Assembly: GCA_016794345.1 (NCBI GenBank)
Contig: JAEUKE010000089.1
Location: 124,001 to 188,000 of the forward strand
Reading direction: 5' to 3'
Source of the DNA: Myxococcales bacterium
GTDB taxonomy: Bacteria; Myxococcota_A; Polyangia; Polyangiales; Polyangiaceae
Length of the DNA: 64,000 nucleotides
Shown here: one piece after another, positions 36,554 through 45,560 of the stretch
How positions within the stretch are numbered: position 1 is the first letter of the stretch
Layout of the letters: every line of letters starts with the position of its first letter
Program-made: the position numbers and the translations under genes
Notes under the pieces: generated by a model
Database searches by the model: none
What the model was told of the DNA's origin: nothing
Seen by the model: only the letters and a program-made list of their open reading frames with translations

Positions 36554-37225
36554 TCATCGCTTCGCGACGACGGGGGCGGCCCCCGTCGCGCGCCGGCGCT
36601 GCAGCGCCTCGTGTGCGTCCCACTCCGCCTCGGTGCCGGCGTCGGTGCTCGCCTCCTGGCTCGCAAGAGGAGGCGGAGCGATTCGAACACGCGTGAAGGT
36701 GGCAGCGGAAGCGGGGGAGGCGACCCGGCGCGCGCCTTTCCATCGAACCGCGGCTGCCGCCGCTCCGGCGACCAAGAGGGCCGACACCAAGAGCCCGTGC
36801 CCGGGTCGCGCGGACGGGAAGAGCGCGGGGAACGTCAAGAAGAGAGGCCACGCCATCGTCTTCCAGAGGAAGGCCAGGGCGCTCCCGGCCGTCGCGCCGA
36901 TGCCCGCCAGCCAGGCGGTCGCGCCTCGGTCCGCGCGGGCGAAGGCGCGCCAGGTCATCGCAAAGGGCAGCGCTCCGAGGGCGCCCACGACGACGAACCA
37001 GGCGGGCGCCATTCCCAGCACGAAGGCGACCGGGAAGAAGGTCGACATCATGAGCGCGCCGACGACCCCCCAGGCCTTGCCTCGGCCGGCCGCGAACGCG
37101 GAAGCGAGGAGCAGCGCCGACACGAGCACGGTGATCCACCGATCGAACGCGACGCTGCGGAGCAGGATCGCAAACGCGACGATCTCGAGCGCGAGGAGCA
37201 AGCGACGAAGCGGCCCGGGGAGCAC
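36554..37225 (-). CDS. Multi-spanning membrane protein
   Basis: 223 residues from a GTG. Five to six hydrophobic helices occupy residues 5-160 (for example ITVLVSALLLASAFAAG, VGALMMSTFFPVAFVLG, LAGIGATAGSALAFL), and the last 50 residues are soluble and charged. No transporter motif. Function unknown. Confidence 0.75.
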   Translation of the reverse strand: MLPGPLRRLLLALEIVAFAILLRSVAFDRWITVLVSALLLASAFAAGRGKAWGVVGALMMSTFFPVAFVLGMAPAWFVVVGALGALPFAMTWRAFARADRGATAWLAGIGATAGSALAFLWKTMAWPLFLTFPALFPSARPGHGLLVSALLVAGAAAAAVRWKGARRVASPASAATFTRVRIAPPPLASQEASTDAGTEAEWDAHEALQRRRATGAAPVVAKR

Positions 37226-37308
37226 GGAGAAATCATGGCTCGTGCGAGGTGAGGCGCAAGCCCGCGCTGCGACGTTGCTCCCCGGCTACGGCTCGCCGGC
37301 TGTTGCGC

Positions 37309-37668
37309 TCAGCGGCCCGCCGCGCGCGAGAGCGTGAGAAAGACGTACGTCCCGTAGCCGAGGATCACGAACGTGCTGAGCAAGGTGCTCGCGAGCGCGA
37401 TCCAGAAGGCGGACTTCGCGTTCGAGAGATCGGCCGGGTCGGCCTCCCCTCGCTCGATCGCGTTGATTTCGCGTCGGGCGAGGATCATCGCGGGGATCCC
37501 CATGACCGGACCGCAGGTGACGAAGCTCAGCGCCGCGAGCAAGAGCGCGGTCATCGCGCGCCCGCTGCTCGGGGGCTTCTGGGGATACGGCGCCCCATGG
37601 GGGTAAGCCTGCGGCGGACCCCAACCTTGCTGCGTGGGCGGAGCGTAGGGGTTGGGCGGCTGATTCAC
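37309..37668 (-). CDS. DUF4190-like small membrane protein
   Basis: 119 residues from a GTG. The first 36 are Pro/Tyr/Gln-rich (NPYAPPTQQGWGPPQAYPH) and are followed by two membrane helices around a short loop with ARREINAIERGE. This is the usual pattern of DUF4190-type proteins. Role unknown. Confidence 0.75.
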   Translation of the reverse strand: MNQPPNPYAPPTQQGWGPPQAYPHGAPYPQKPPSSGRAMTALLLAALSFVTCGPVMGIPAMILARREINAIERGEADPADLSNAKSAFWIALASTLLSTFVILGYGTYVFLTLSRAAGR

Positions 37669-37792
37669 GCGCCAGAGCGTAGCGGCGCGCCGAGCGCCCG
37701 GGCAAGGTCGGGCAGCTCAGCCGCGCCCCTCGTGGCGGGCGCCGATCCCCGCCCTCGGACCTGTCGCGCTCGGCTCGAACGTGGAGGGTGAG

Positions 37793-38272
37793 ATGGAGAG
37801 CTGGCGGAAGCTCACGGTCGAGGTCGACGCCGCGGCTGCGTGCGCAATGGATGACGCGATCGTCATTCGGAAGACCCGCCACGCGACCACGTACGGAGTC
37901 GACGAACGGGGCGTCCGCCCCGCTCGCGCCGGCGACCGACCCGCGCGCGCCTGCAGCGTGGAGTGGACCAGGCTCGAGCGCGCCGGCTCGGTGATCGCTT
38001 TCACGCTCGCCTTCGAAGCCGTCGGCGCGAGCCCCGCCGACCTCCTCGGTGCGCTCCAGTCCACGGCCGCGTTCGTGCTGCGTGCACGGCCGATGCCCGG
38101 GATCTGCGCGGCGAGCTCGCAAGGCTACGCGGCCTGGGTGAACGCGCTCCGCCGCGGGCCGCGGTACCGAGCCAGGCGCGTTCGGCGCGGAGCGAGCTCG
38201 CGGTCGCGGCCGCGTCCGTGGTCGAACGGCGAGGGCGCACCGACGATCGACTCGGTTCGTGCACAGGTGTGA
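37793..38272 (+). CDS. Hypothetical protein
   Basis: 159 residues from an ATG with GGAGGG about 5 bases upstream, which is the main reason to prefer this frame. Residues 1-118 look coding (WRKLTVEVDAAAACAMDDA, SVIAFTLAFEAVGAS); the tail is Arg/Ser-rich and may be shadow or frameshifted. No recognised family. Confidence 0.4.
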   Translation: MESWRKLTVEVDAAAACAMDDAIVIRKTRHATTYGVDERGVRPARAGDRPARACSVEWTRLERAGSVIAFTLAFEAVGASPADLLGALQSTAAFVLRARPMPGICAASSQGYAAWVNALRRGPRYRARRVRRGASSRSRPRPWSNGEGAPTIDSVRAQV

Positions 38273-38366
38273 TCGGGGCTCGCCGGTGCGAAGCCGGCGA
38301 CGCGCCGTGATCGCGCTCGTTCGAGCGTGCTCGGGCGGGTACGCACGTTGCGATGGGCCGTGGCTC

Positions 38367-39059
38367 ATGATCACCACGCGTCATCTCGTTGCGTTGCTCG
38401 GCATGCTCGCGGTCTCGTCAGTCGTCCTCTCCGCGCGTGCCGATGAGCCCTACGATTGGGCAGCTCCACCCAGCGAGCCCGTTGCACCGCCCGCTCCCAC
38501 GCCCGCGCCCGCAGAGGCGGGGCCGGCGACTTCGACCGCACCTGACGCCGCCCCGGTACGGCGCACGCCCTCCGACGATTCGTGGCGGGCGCCCCAGGAT
38601 CTCCCGCCCCTCTTGCCGTACCGAGCGGGGCGGAAGGTGCCCGCCGGATACGAGGTGGCTTCGGTCCCCCGAACCGGGATGGTCGTCGGGGGGGCGGTGA
38701 TCGCAGGCGGGCTGCACCTCGTGTCCGTGATCGCGGCCGTCGCGCTCGACGCGGAAGCGGAGGAGACGCTGCGCGATCAGCAAGGCGGAAGCCGGACCGA
38801 TCCCGAGTTCGACAGCCGCTACACGCCGCTGTTCATTCCGGTCGTCGGTCCCTTCGTCGCGGTGAAGACGTCGGAGGCGAGCGGCACTGGGATGGCGATC
38901 CTGGTGATGAACGGCGTCGCGCAGGTCACGGGCTGCGCGTTGGTGATCGCCGGGCTTGCGGCGCCCAAACAGGTGCTCGTGAAGCAGGACATGCCCGTCG
39001 CCGTCGTTCCGTTCTTCGACCCGACCGGAGGCGGCCTCGCGATACGCGGCGCGCTCTGA
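38367..39059 (+). CDS. Secreted/membrane protein of unknown function
   Basis: 230 residues. Signal peptide (1-25, ending ARADEP), an Ala/Pro-rich linker to about 85, then two hydrophobic segments (GMVVGGAVIAGGLHLVSVIAAVAL and AILVMNGVAQVTGCALVIAGL) and a VVPFFDPTGGGLAIRG end. Such glycine-rich envelope proteins accompany PEGA proteins in myxobacteria, and a PEGA-domain gene follows 38 bases later. No mechanism is visible. Confidence 0.7.
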   Translation: MITTRHLVALLGMLAVSSVVLSARADEPYDWAAPPSEPVAPPAPTPAPAEAGPATSTAPDAAPVRRTPSDDSWRAPQDLPPLLPYRAGRKVPAGYEVASVPRTGMVVGGAVIAGGLHLVSVIAAVALDAEAEETLRDQQGGSRTDPEFDSRYTPLFIPVVGPFVAVKTSEASGTGMAILVMNGVAQVTGCALVIAGLAAPKQVLVKQDMPVAVVPFFDPTGGGLAIRGAL

Positions 39060-39097
39060 TCCTATGCGGGGGTCCCCGCCTTCACTATCCTGCTCTC

Positions 39098-40444
39098 GTG
39101 GTCGACCGGCGTCGTGACAAGACGGAGCAGATCCCGGCTTCGTCCCTTGTGGAGCTGCGAGCTTCCCGCCGTCGGCTCGCCCCCCGCCAGGATACCTGGG
39201 AGTCCGAGGACCTCGAAGCAGACCTCGCCGCGGCGAAGGGCTCCGACGCGAGCGAGCCCAGCGCGCTCCACACGCCGCCGAGCGGGAAGATCCCGAACGA
39301 GGAGATCGAAGAGCACCTCGGGACCCACCTCGACGTGTTCACGGTCGAGAGGCGTGAGGCTTTCCTTCGAGCATTCGCCGCCCGCCAGTACGCCCGAGCG
39401 TTGGCCGGTCTGGAGGAGGAGGGCAAGCGGCAGCCGAAGAACCTCAGCCTCGCCAAGGAGGTCCGCGCGATCCGCGCCTACCTGCTCGGCCGGATCGAGC
39501 GTGAGCTCGGAGGGCTCAACGTCAAGCCGCGGAAGGCGCGATCTTTCTCCACCGTGGACGCGCCGTTCGATCTGCAAGCGATCCTTCGCGACATCGACGG
39601 TCGCGCGCCGATCGAGCGCATCGTGCGTGAGTCGGACGTGGAGAGGCTCCGCGCGCTCGACTTCTTGCTCGACCTGGCGCGGAGCGGGTACCTCGAGCTC
39701 CCGCTCGAGGACGGAGCCTTGCCGCCCGAGCCCACGCTGCCTCCGCCCGGGTCGCTCTCGGGCACACGTCCGAGGGTCGATTCGCTCGAGCCGCCCTCCT
39801 CGCCGGCGACCATCCCGTCCACACCGCCGGCGGAGCCCCTACCGGTCGAGACACCCCCGAGCGCGCCCCCGCTTCGGGCGGTCTCCAGCGTACCGCCGGG
39901 CCCCGTGACTGCCCCGCCGGCGTCCGCCGTGGGCCCGCCTGCCTCGGCTCGACCAGTCGGGCAGGTGCGCGTCGAGCCGCGGCCCGCGCGGCGCGAGCTT
40001 CCGGCGCTCATCCCGGTGCTGCTCGGCGCGGTCGTGGTGCTCGGCCTCGCGTTGACCGTATTGCTGCTGGTCCGCCGCTCCGAGCCGCGAGCGACTCAAC
40101 CGCTCCCGTCGGAGCGTTCGCCCACCCCGCCGTCTCCGACCGCCCCCGCCGCCGCAGCGACGACGAGCCCCGTCGTCACGACAGCCGCGTCGGGGGTCGC
40201 TCCCGTGCCAGCCCCCGAGACCGTCCACGTGAAGATCGAGGTCGAGCCGAAGTACGCGCGCGTCACGCTCGACGGCGTGCTGCTCACCGGCAAGCCCATC
40301 GAGGTCGATCTGCCGAAGGGCGCCAAGACGTACGTGCTGCAGGTCGAGTCGGAGGGCTTCCGCGCCCACAAGGCGACGTTCACTGCCGAGGCCAACTCCA
40401 CCTTCACGATCGCGCTCGAGCGCCTCCCGGCGCGGCAGAGATAG
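39098..40444 (+). CDS. Single-pass membrane protein with C-terminal PEGA domain
   Basis: 448 residues from a GTG. A helical cytoplasmic part (1-200), a Pro/Ser-rich linker (about 205-295), one membrane helix (about 301-325), a second Thr/Pro linker, and a PEGA domain (about 375-443; VEPKYARVTLDGVLLTGKPI, YVLQVESEGFRAHK). PEGA modules sit outside the cytoplasm and often bind surface polymers. The N-terminal part has no kinase or response motif. Confidence 0.8.
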   Translation: MVDRRRDKTEQIPASSLVELRASRRRLAPRQDTWESEDLEADLAAAKGSDASEPSALHTPPSGKIPNEEIEEHLGTHLDVFTVERREAFLRAFAARQYARALAGLEEEGKRQPKNLSLAKEVRAIRAYLLGRIERELGGLNVKPRKARSFSTVDAPFDLQAILRDIDGRAPIERIVRESDVERLRALDFLLDLARSGYLELPLEDGALPPEPTLPPPGSLSGTRPRVDSLEPPSSPATIPSTPPAEPLPVETPPSAPPLRAVSSVPPGPVTAPPASAVGPPASARPVGQVRVEPRPARRELPALIPVLLGAVVVLGLALTVLLLVRRSEPRATQPLPSERSPTPPSPTAPAAAATTSPVVTTAASGVAPVPAPETVHVKIEVEPKYARVTLDGVLLTGKPIEVDLPKGAKTYVLQVESEGFRAHKATFTAEANSTFTIALERLPARQR

Positions 40445-40456
40445 CGCGGGCTCGGC

Positions 40457-41749
40457 CTACATCCACTTGTCGCGCTCGGTCATCGTGCGCGCGTCGATGG
40501 TGACGATGTCGAAGCCCTTCTGGCCCTCGATCTTGCGGAGGAGGACGAGCTTGTCGGCGAGCCAGCGTGCGCCTTCGAACCCGAAGAACCACCCGTGCTC
40601 GGAGGGGATGATCGAGCTCTTGCCCGTCACGAGATCGAGCAGCCCCACGGCGCCCTTCTGCATGGGCATGGCGAGCAGGCCCGACGCGCTCACGACGCTG
40701 GAGCCGACCGCGTGCGGGATTGTGTGTGTGGCGAGGACACTTCCGTCAGCGACGAGCACCCAGGTGAGATCCACCGCCTGGGCCTTGTCGCGCCCGCGCA
40801 GGCCGGCGAGCACCGCCGTGCGACCCTCGGGGTCTTGCGAGAACGACACGTCCTCCAGGCCTTTGACGCAGACGAGGGGCTTGGGGACGGTGACGGGGTT
40901 GACCCCCACCTTGAACAAGCAGCGCTCGGCGCCGCGCGAGCCGACCGTGAGGACGGCGCTGCCGTCCGCCGTCCATGCGGGCGGGCTCGCGGCGGTGATG
41001 CCCGTGATCCGTCTGGGTCGGTCCTCGCCGACCTTCACGACGAAGAGCCCGTAGTCGCAGGGCGACCCCGTGCAGCCGCGGAAGGCGACCGACTCGCCGG
41101 CCGGATCGAACACGGGCGAGTAGCTCGCGAGCATTCCCTGATCGACGCGGCGGGACGCGGCGCCGTCCCCGCTCATCGAGAACAGCCAGTCGCCTTGTGA
41201 GCCGTCCGTCGGGGGCGCCCCGAAGAGGAAAGGCGCGCGCTTGGGGCTGACGGCGAAGGTCGGTGAGGCGAGGGCCGGGCGCATGTGCCAGGGGCCGAGC
41301 TCGCGGAGCATGGAGGCGAACCGCACGGCGTCCGCCTCGAACGTGCCGGAGAGCGGCCCGAACGAGCCGGCCTGCGCGCCCTCGAGCCGCTCCGGCTTGG
41401 CTTCCCACCGGTCGACGCGTGTCCCTTTGTCGAGATCGATTGTGTCGAGCGCCAGCCGCTCGGGGCCGTGTCCTTCCAGTCGGATGACCGCGCGCGACTT
41501 GCCGCCGTCCACGCCGAGGAGCGTGATGCCGCCGAACCAGTCGTCGCGGTAGCGCAGATCGACGTGAACCGCCGCCGCCTTCTTCGGCTCGGCCCGCTTG
41601 GGCGACGGCTCCGACACCGCCGGTGTGCGCGGAGCGCCGGCGACGAGACCCGGCTCCGGATCTCGCGCGCCTTCGGGAGGGACACACGAAGCCGAAGCGA
41701 CCAGGAGCGCAACGGCGCTGAAGCTGGGACCACGCACGGGAGAGACCAT
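40457..41749 (-). CDS. TolB-like beta-propeller lipoprotein
   Basis: 430 residues; lipobox SASC (Cys22). The start is the ATG at 41749, where the signal begins, though the frame is open to 42310. Blades with SPVFDPAGESVAFRG, PPAWTADGSAVLTVGS and ARWLADKLVLLRKIEG indicate a TolB/WD40 propeller; an N-terminal domain of about 110 residues is unassigned. It diverges from the thioesterase gene. Confidence 0.75.
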   Translation of the reverse strand: MVSPVRGPSFSAVALLVASASCVPPEGARDPEPGLVAGAPRTPAVSEPSPKRAEPKKAAAVHVDLRYRDDWFGGITLLGVDGGKSRAVIRLEGHGPERLALDTIDLDKGTRVDRWEAKPERLEGAQAGSFGPLSGTFEADAVRFASMLRELGPWHMRPALASPTFAVSPKRAPFLFGAPPTDGSQGDWLFSMSGDGAASRRVDQGMLASYSPVFDPAGESVAFRGCTGSPCDYGLFVVKVGEDRPRRITGITAASPPAWTADGSAVLTVGSRGAERCLFKVGVNPVTVPKPLVCVKGLEDVSFSQDPEGRTAVLAGLRGRDKAQAVDLTWVLVADGSVLATHTIPHAVGSSVVSASGLLAMPMQKGAVGLLDLVTGKSSIIPSEHGWFFGFEGARWLADKLVLLRKIEGQKGFDIVTIDARTMTERDKWM

Positions 41750-41818
41750 CGTGACGATCGCCGTCCGGGGGGTCAAGCGGGGTTGTCGCCCGAGCCGTGC
41801 CGACACTACAGAAAGGCC

Positions 41819-42319
41819 ATGTCGCACATGAGCCCCGACGCCATCGCGCCTCGTGACGCATCCGGCGCCGTGACCAACATGACCGAATACGTGCTCCCCA
41901 CCCACGCGAACGCGCTGGGCAACGTCTTCGGCGGTCAGGTCCTCGCGTGGATGGACCTGTGCGCGGCCATTTGTGCTCAACGCTTCTCGGGGATGGTCTG
42001 CGTCACGGCGGGCATCGACGATCTCTCCTTCGAAGGGCCCATTCAGGTCGGGCAAGTCGTGCGTCTCGCGGCGCGGATCACGGCCACGTTCCGGACGTCG
42101 CTCGAGATCTTCGTCGAGGTTCGTGGGGAAGACGCGACGACCGGGCGAACGTGGCCCTGCGTCTCGGGGTTTCTCACCTTCGTCGGGTTTCGCGACGGCA
42201 AGCCGGCTCAGGTGCCTCCGCTGCTCGTTCGGACCGAGGTGCAGGAGGCGGAGGTCGAGGCTGCTCGCAGGCGGCGCGACGCGCGCCTGTCGCGGCGCGC
42301 CGAGCATCATCGAGCCTGA
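41819..42319 (+). CDS. Acyl-CoA thioesterase (hotdog fold)
   Basis: 166 residues. The segment THANALGNVFGGQVLAWMD and the strand VCVTAGIDDLSFEGPIQVG followed by GQVVRLAARI show the YciA/BFIT-type hotdog thioesterase. The family hydrolyses acyl-CoA to acid and CoA in the cytoplasm. The C-terminus is Arg-rich. The chain length preference is unknown. Confidence 0.9.
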   Translation: MSHMSPDAIAPRDASGAVTNMTEYVLPTHANALGNVFGGQVLAWMDLCAAICAQRFSGMVCVTAGIDDLSFEGPIQVGQVVRLAARITATFRTSLEIFVEVRGEDATTGRTWPCVSGFLTFVGFRDGKPAQVPPLLVRTEVQEAEVEAARRRRDARLSRRAEHHRA

Positions 42320-42363
42320 GATCGACCGAAGAGCGAATCAGCGGCTCCGAACTTCGGTGTAGG

Positions 42364-43839
42364 ATGGCCGCCGTGGCCAGGGGTCTCCCGCCGGAGGTGG
42401 AGCGAGCAGCGCGATTGTCGGCGGTCCCGCCGCACCTGCGCAGCACGTTTGCGCTCCTGCCGGCACCGCTCGAGGTCCGCGTGCGCATGCCGGAGGGCGC
42501 GTCGCTTCCGCCCGCCGCCAATCAGCTGATCAAGCTCGCCTTGCTCGGCGCGGGCGCCACGCTCGTCTCGGTCGAGCCGTCGGACTACCTCGAGGTCGAG
42601 GTCGCGTTGCGTGACAAGAGGCGCCTGTTGCGTCCGGCGGAGCTTCGCGGCGACCTGCCCACGCTCTTGCCCACGTTGCTCCTCGCGCTCTTCGCCCCGA
42701 CGGACGTCGCCAACCTGCTCGACAGGCTGGCGACCCAGTCGTCGCGGCTCGCGACGCTCCGCCTCGTCACCGGGCACATGCTGGGGACGCGTGATCTGTC
42801 GGAGGCGCACCGTCTGCTCCTCGTCGGGCTCACCAGCGGGTTCGGGCTCGGCTTCCACCGGGCCGGGCTCTTTCTCTACGACGTGAAGCGAGGGGTCTAC
42901 GTCGGGGTTCGTGCGGTCGGGCCGGCCGACGAGACAGCGGCGCATCGGATCTGGGAGGCGCTCGAGCTCGAGGACGCCCCGCTCGACCGCATCCTCGCTC
43001 CGGCGTCCGACGAGATGGATCTCGAGCGGCTCTTCTTGCGCATCGAGCTCGACCCGGAGGAGGAGCCGGCGCGGACGGCGCTCGCCGCCAAGAGCCTCGT
43101 GCTCTTCGACAGGCAGCCGCCCTCCGGGCGCAGGCCGGCGAGCGTGGGGCTCGGCCCGATCGACCCGGGCTCGCCGTTTCTGCTGGCGGCGCTGCGGGCG
43201 CGTGACGAGACGCTGGGGCTCGTCTTCGCCGACGACCGGTTCAGGGACGGACCCATCGCGAGCGAGCGCCTCGCGCACACCGAGCTCTTCCTCGACCAGG
43301 CGGCGGTCGTCCTCGAGAACCTCTCGCTTCTGGACCGCGTCTCGCGCCTGGCGCGGACCGATCCGCTGACCGGGCTCTTGAACCGCCGGGAGCTCGAGGC
43401 GCGCTTCGACGTGGAGCGCTCCCGGAGCGAGCGGGACAAGGCGGCGCTCTCGATGCTCGTCGTCGATGTCGACCTGCTCAAGCGCACGAACGACTCGAAG
43501 GGCCACCAGGCGGGCGACGCGCTCCTCCAGGACGTCGCGACGCTTCTGTCGAAGAGCTTTCGTGCCCACGACGCGGTGGCCCGGTTCGGGGGAGACGAGT
43601 TCGTCGTCCTGCTCCCGGGGTCCGATCCGGAGGCGCTGCGGGCTGCTGCGCAGCGGGTCGGCGACGAGGCGTTTCGCGCCGGCGTCTCCTTGAGCCTGGG
43701 CGGCGCGAGCTGGCCGGTCGACACGGCCGCGCTCGATGAGCTCTTTGCGACGGCCGACGCGGCCTTGTACAAGGCGAAGCAGTCGGGCCGCGCGTGCGCG
43801 TTCATCGGAAGAGAGCGGATCGACTTCGGAGCAACATGA
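42364..43839 (+). CDS. GGDEF diguanylate cyclase with GAF-like sensor
   Basis: 491 residues. The C-terminal domain keeps the active-site GGDEF (409-413), the metal-binding VDVDLLKRTND segment, and an inhibitory RxxD site (RAHD, 400-403) at the correct 5-residue distance, so it is predicted to make c-di-GMP and be feedback inhibited. The middle (about 140-330) is GAF-like, and the first 130 residues are unassigned. No membrane helix. It overlaps the next gene by 4 bases (ATGA). Confidence 0.92.
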   Translation: MAAVARGLPPEVERAARLSAVPPHLRSTFALLPAPLEVRVRMPEGASLPPAANQLIKLALLGAGATLVSVEPSDYLEVEVALRDKRRLLRPAELRGDLPTLLPTLLLALFAPTDVANLLDRLATQSSRLATLRLVTGHMLGTRDLSEAHRLLLVGLTSGFGLGFHRAGLFLYDVKRGVYVGVRAVGPADETAAHRIWEALELEDAPLDRILAPASDEMDLERLFLRIELDPEEEPARTALAAKSLVLFDRQPPSGRRPASVGLGPIDPGSPFLLAALRARDETLGLVFADDRFRDGPIASERLAHTELFLDQAAVVLENLSLLDRVSRLARTDPLTGLLNRRELEARFDVERSRSERDKAALSMLVVDVDLLKRTNDSKGHQAGDALLQDVATLLSKSFRAHDAVARFGGDEFVVLLPGSDPEALRAAAQRVGDEAFRAGVSLSLGGASWPVDTAALDELFATADAALYKAKQSGRACAFIGRERIDFGAT

Positions 43840-45554
43840 ACAAGCTGGATGGTCTCTCGCTCGGCTTCCGTGACAAGTACCTGAGACACGAGGAGCTGAC
43901 GAAGCAGCTGCACCTCTGGGCCGAGGCGATGCCCGGCGTCATGCACCTCGAGAGCATCGCGAAGAGCGAGCAGGGCAGGGACATCTGGCTCGTGACCATC
44001 GGCCGCGAGCCGGACCGCGTGCGCCCCGCCGCGTGGATGGACGGCAACATTCACGCAAGCGAGGTCGCGGGGTCCAGCGCGTGCCTGGCGGTCATCGAAG
44101 ATCTCCTGCGCGCCTACGCCGGTGAGTCGCTGGTCGATCTTCCCGACGCCATCCGTGATCTGCTCGTCGCCGATGTGCTCTTCTACGTTCTGCCGCGGAT
44201 GTGCCCGGACGGGGCGGAGCGCGTGCTCGACAAACGCCATTTCGTCCGCTCCAACCCGCGCGATCACCGCATGGGCAACCAGGGGCCGTATTGGCGGCAC
44301 GACGACGTCGACGGCGACGGGCGCTCCCTGCTCATGCGCAAGCTCGACCCGACGGGCGACTTCGTCGAGAGCAAAGATCTTCCCGGCCTCATGCTCCCGC
44401 GCGAGGTGGAGGACGAAGGGCCCTTCTATCGGATCTTCCCGGAGGGCTTCATCGAGCGCTTCGACGGGTTCACGGTCCCGCGACCTTCGTACCTCTCCGA
44501 CTCGGAGACGGACATGAACCGGAACTTCCCGTCGATGTGGCAGGCGGAGCCGACGCAGCTCGGCGCCGGCGCGTTCCCGACGAGCGAGCCCGAGTCGCGC
44601 GCCGTGACGGAGTTCGCGGTGCGTCATCCGAACATCTTCGTCTGGCTCTCGATGCACACCTACGGCGGCGTCTACATCAGGCCGCTCGCCGACAAGCCGG
44701 ACTCGAAGATGGATCCGTTCGATCTCGCCGTCTTCCGCCAGATCGAGCGCTGGGGCGACGCGATCGCGGGCTACCCGACGGTGTCGAACTTCGTCGAGTT
44801 CACCTACGAGCCCGACAAGCCCCTCTACGGCGATCTCGCGAACTTCGCTTACGCCGAGCGCGGCGCCATAGGCTTCGTCTGCGAGATCTGGGACTTCTTC
44901 CGGCAGGTCGGCTTCGAGGTCGTCCGGCCGTTCATCAAGAACTACGAGATCCGCACGACTCGCGCGGACATCCGGAAGATCGCGGAGTGGGATCGCGAGC
45001 ACAACGCCGGGCGCATCATCGGAACCTGGAAGAAGGTCGCCCATCCCCAGCTCGGTGAGGTGGAGATCGGAGGGTACGACCCGCTCATCGGCGTGTGGAA
45101 CCCGCCCTACGAGAAGCTGCCGGAGGTCTGCGATCAGCAGGCGCGTTTCTTCTTCCGGCTCTCGGCGATGGCTCCGCGGTTGGTCTTGTCGGAGGTGTCG
45201 GTCTCGCGGGTCGACGGCGAGACCTACCGGGTGCACGCGATAGTCGAGAACCGCGGCTACCTGCCCACGTTCGTGCTCGGCTCCGCCAAGTGCCGGCCGT
45301 TCACGGACCCTGTCCGCGCGCGCATCGAGCTCGGACCGGGCCTCGAGCTCTGCGCCGGCCCGGCCGAGCACGAGCTCGGCCACATCGCCGGCTGGGGCGG
45401 GAACGACCGCTCCACCACGCCCGCGCTCGCGCGGTCCACCAGCGAGCCTGCCCGCCGCAGGGTCGAATGGATCGTCCGCGGGAAAGGCGACATCTCTGTC
45501 ATGGTCTCCGCCACGCGGGTCGGCTGCGTGACGGAGAAGGCCAGCGTGGGCTGA
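43836..45554 (+). CDS. M14 zinc carboxypeptidase-like protein
   Basis: 572 residues, no signal. The metal set is His73-xx-Glu76 (NIHASE) and His274 (SMHTYGG), with Glu350 (FVCEIWDFF) as the likely catalytic base, in the order of the M14 family. The N-terminal peptidase is followed by an Ig-like C-terminal domain from about residue 450 (LVLSEVSVSRVDGETYRV). M14 enzymes trim C-terminal residues; the substrate is not indicated. It is translationally coupled to the diguanylate cyclase. Confidence 0.9.
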   Translation: MNKLDGLSLGFRDKYLRHEELTKQLHLWAEAMPGVMHLESIAKSEQGRDIWLVTIGREPDRVRPAAWMDGNIHASEVAGSSACLAVIEDLLRAYAGESLVDLPDAIRDLLVADVLFYVLPRMCPDGAERVLDKRHFVRSNPRDHRMGNQGPYWRHDDVDGDGRSLLMRKLDPTGDFVESKDLPGLMLPREVEDEGPFYRIFPEGFIERFDGFTVPRPSYLSDSETDMNRNFPSMWQAEPTQLGAGAFPTSEPESRAVTEFAVRHPNIFVWLSMHTYGGVYIRPLADKPDSKMDPFDLAVFRQIERWGDAIAGYPTVSNFVEFTYEPDKPLYGDLANFAYAERGAIGFVCEIWDFFRQVGFEVVRPFIKNYEIRTTRADIRKIAEWDREHNAGRIIGTWKKVAHPQLGEVEIGGYDPLIGVWNPPYEKLPEVCDQQARFFFRLSAMAPRLVLSEVSVSRVDGETYRVHAIVENRGYLPTFVLGSAKCRPFTDPVRARIELGPGLELCAGPAEHELGHIAGWGGNDRSTTPALARSTSEPARRRVEWIVRGKGDISVMVSATRVGCVTEKASVG

Positions 45555-45560
45555 TGGGCG

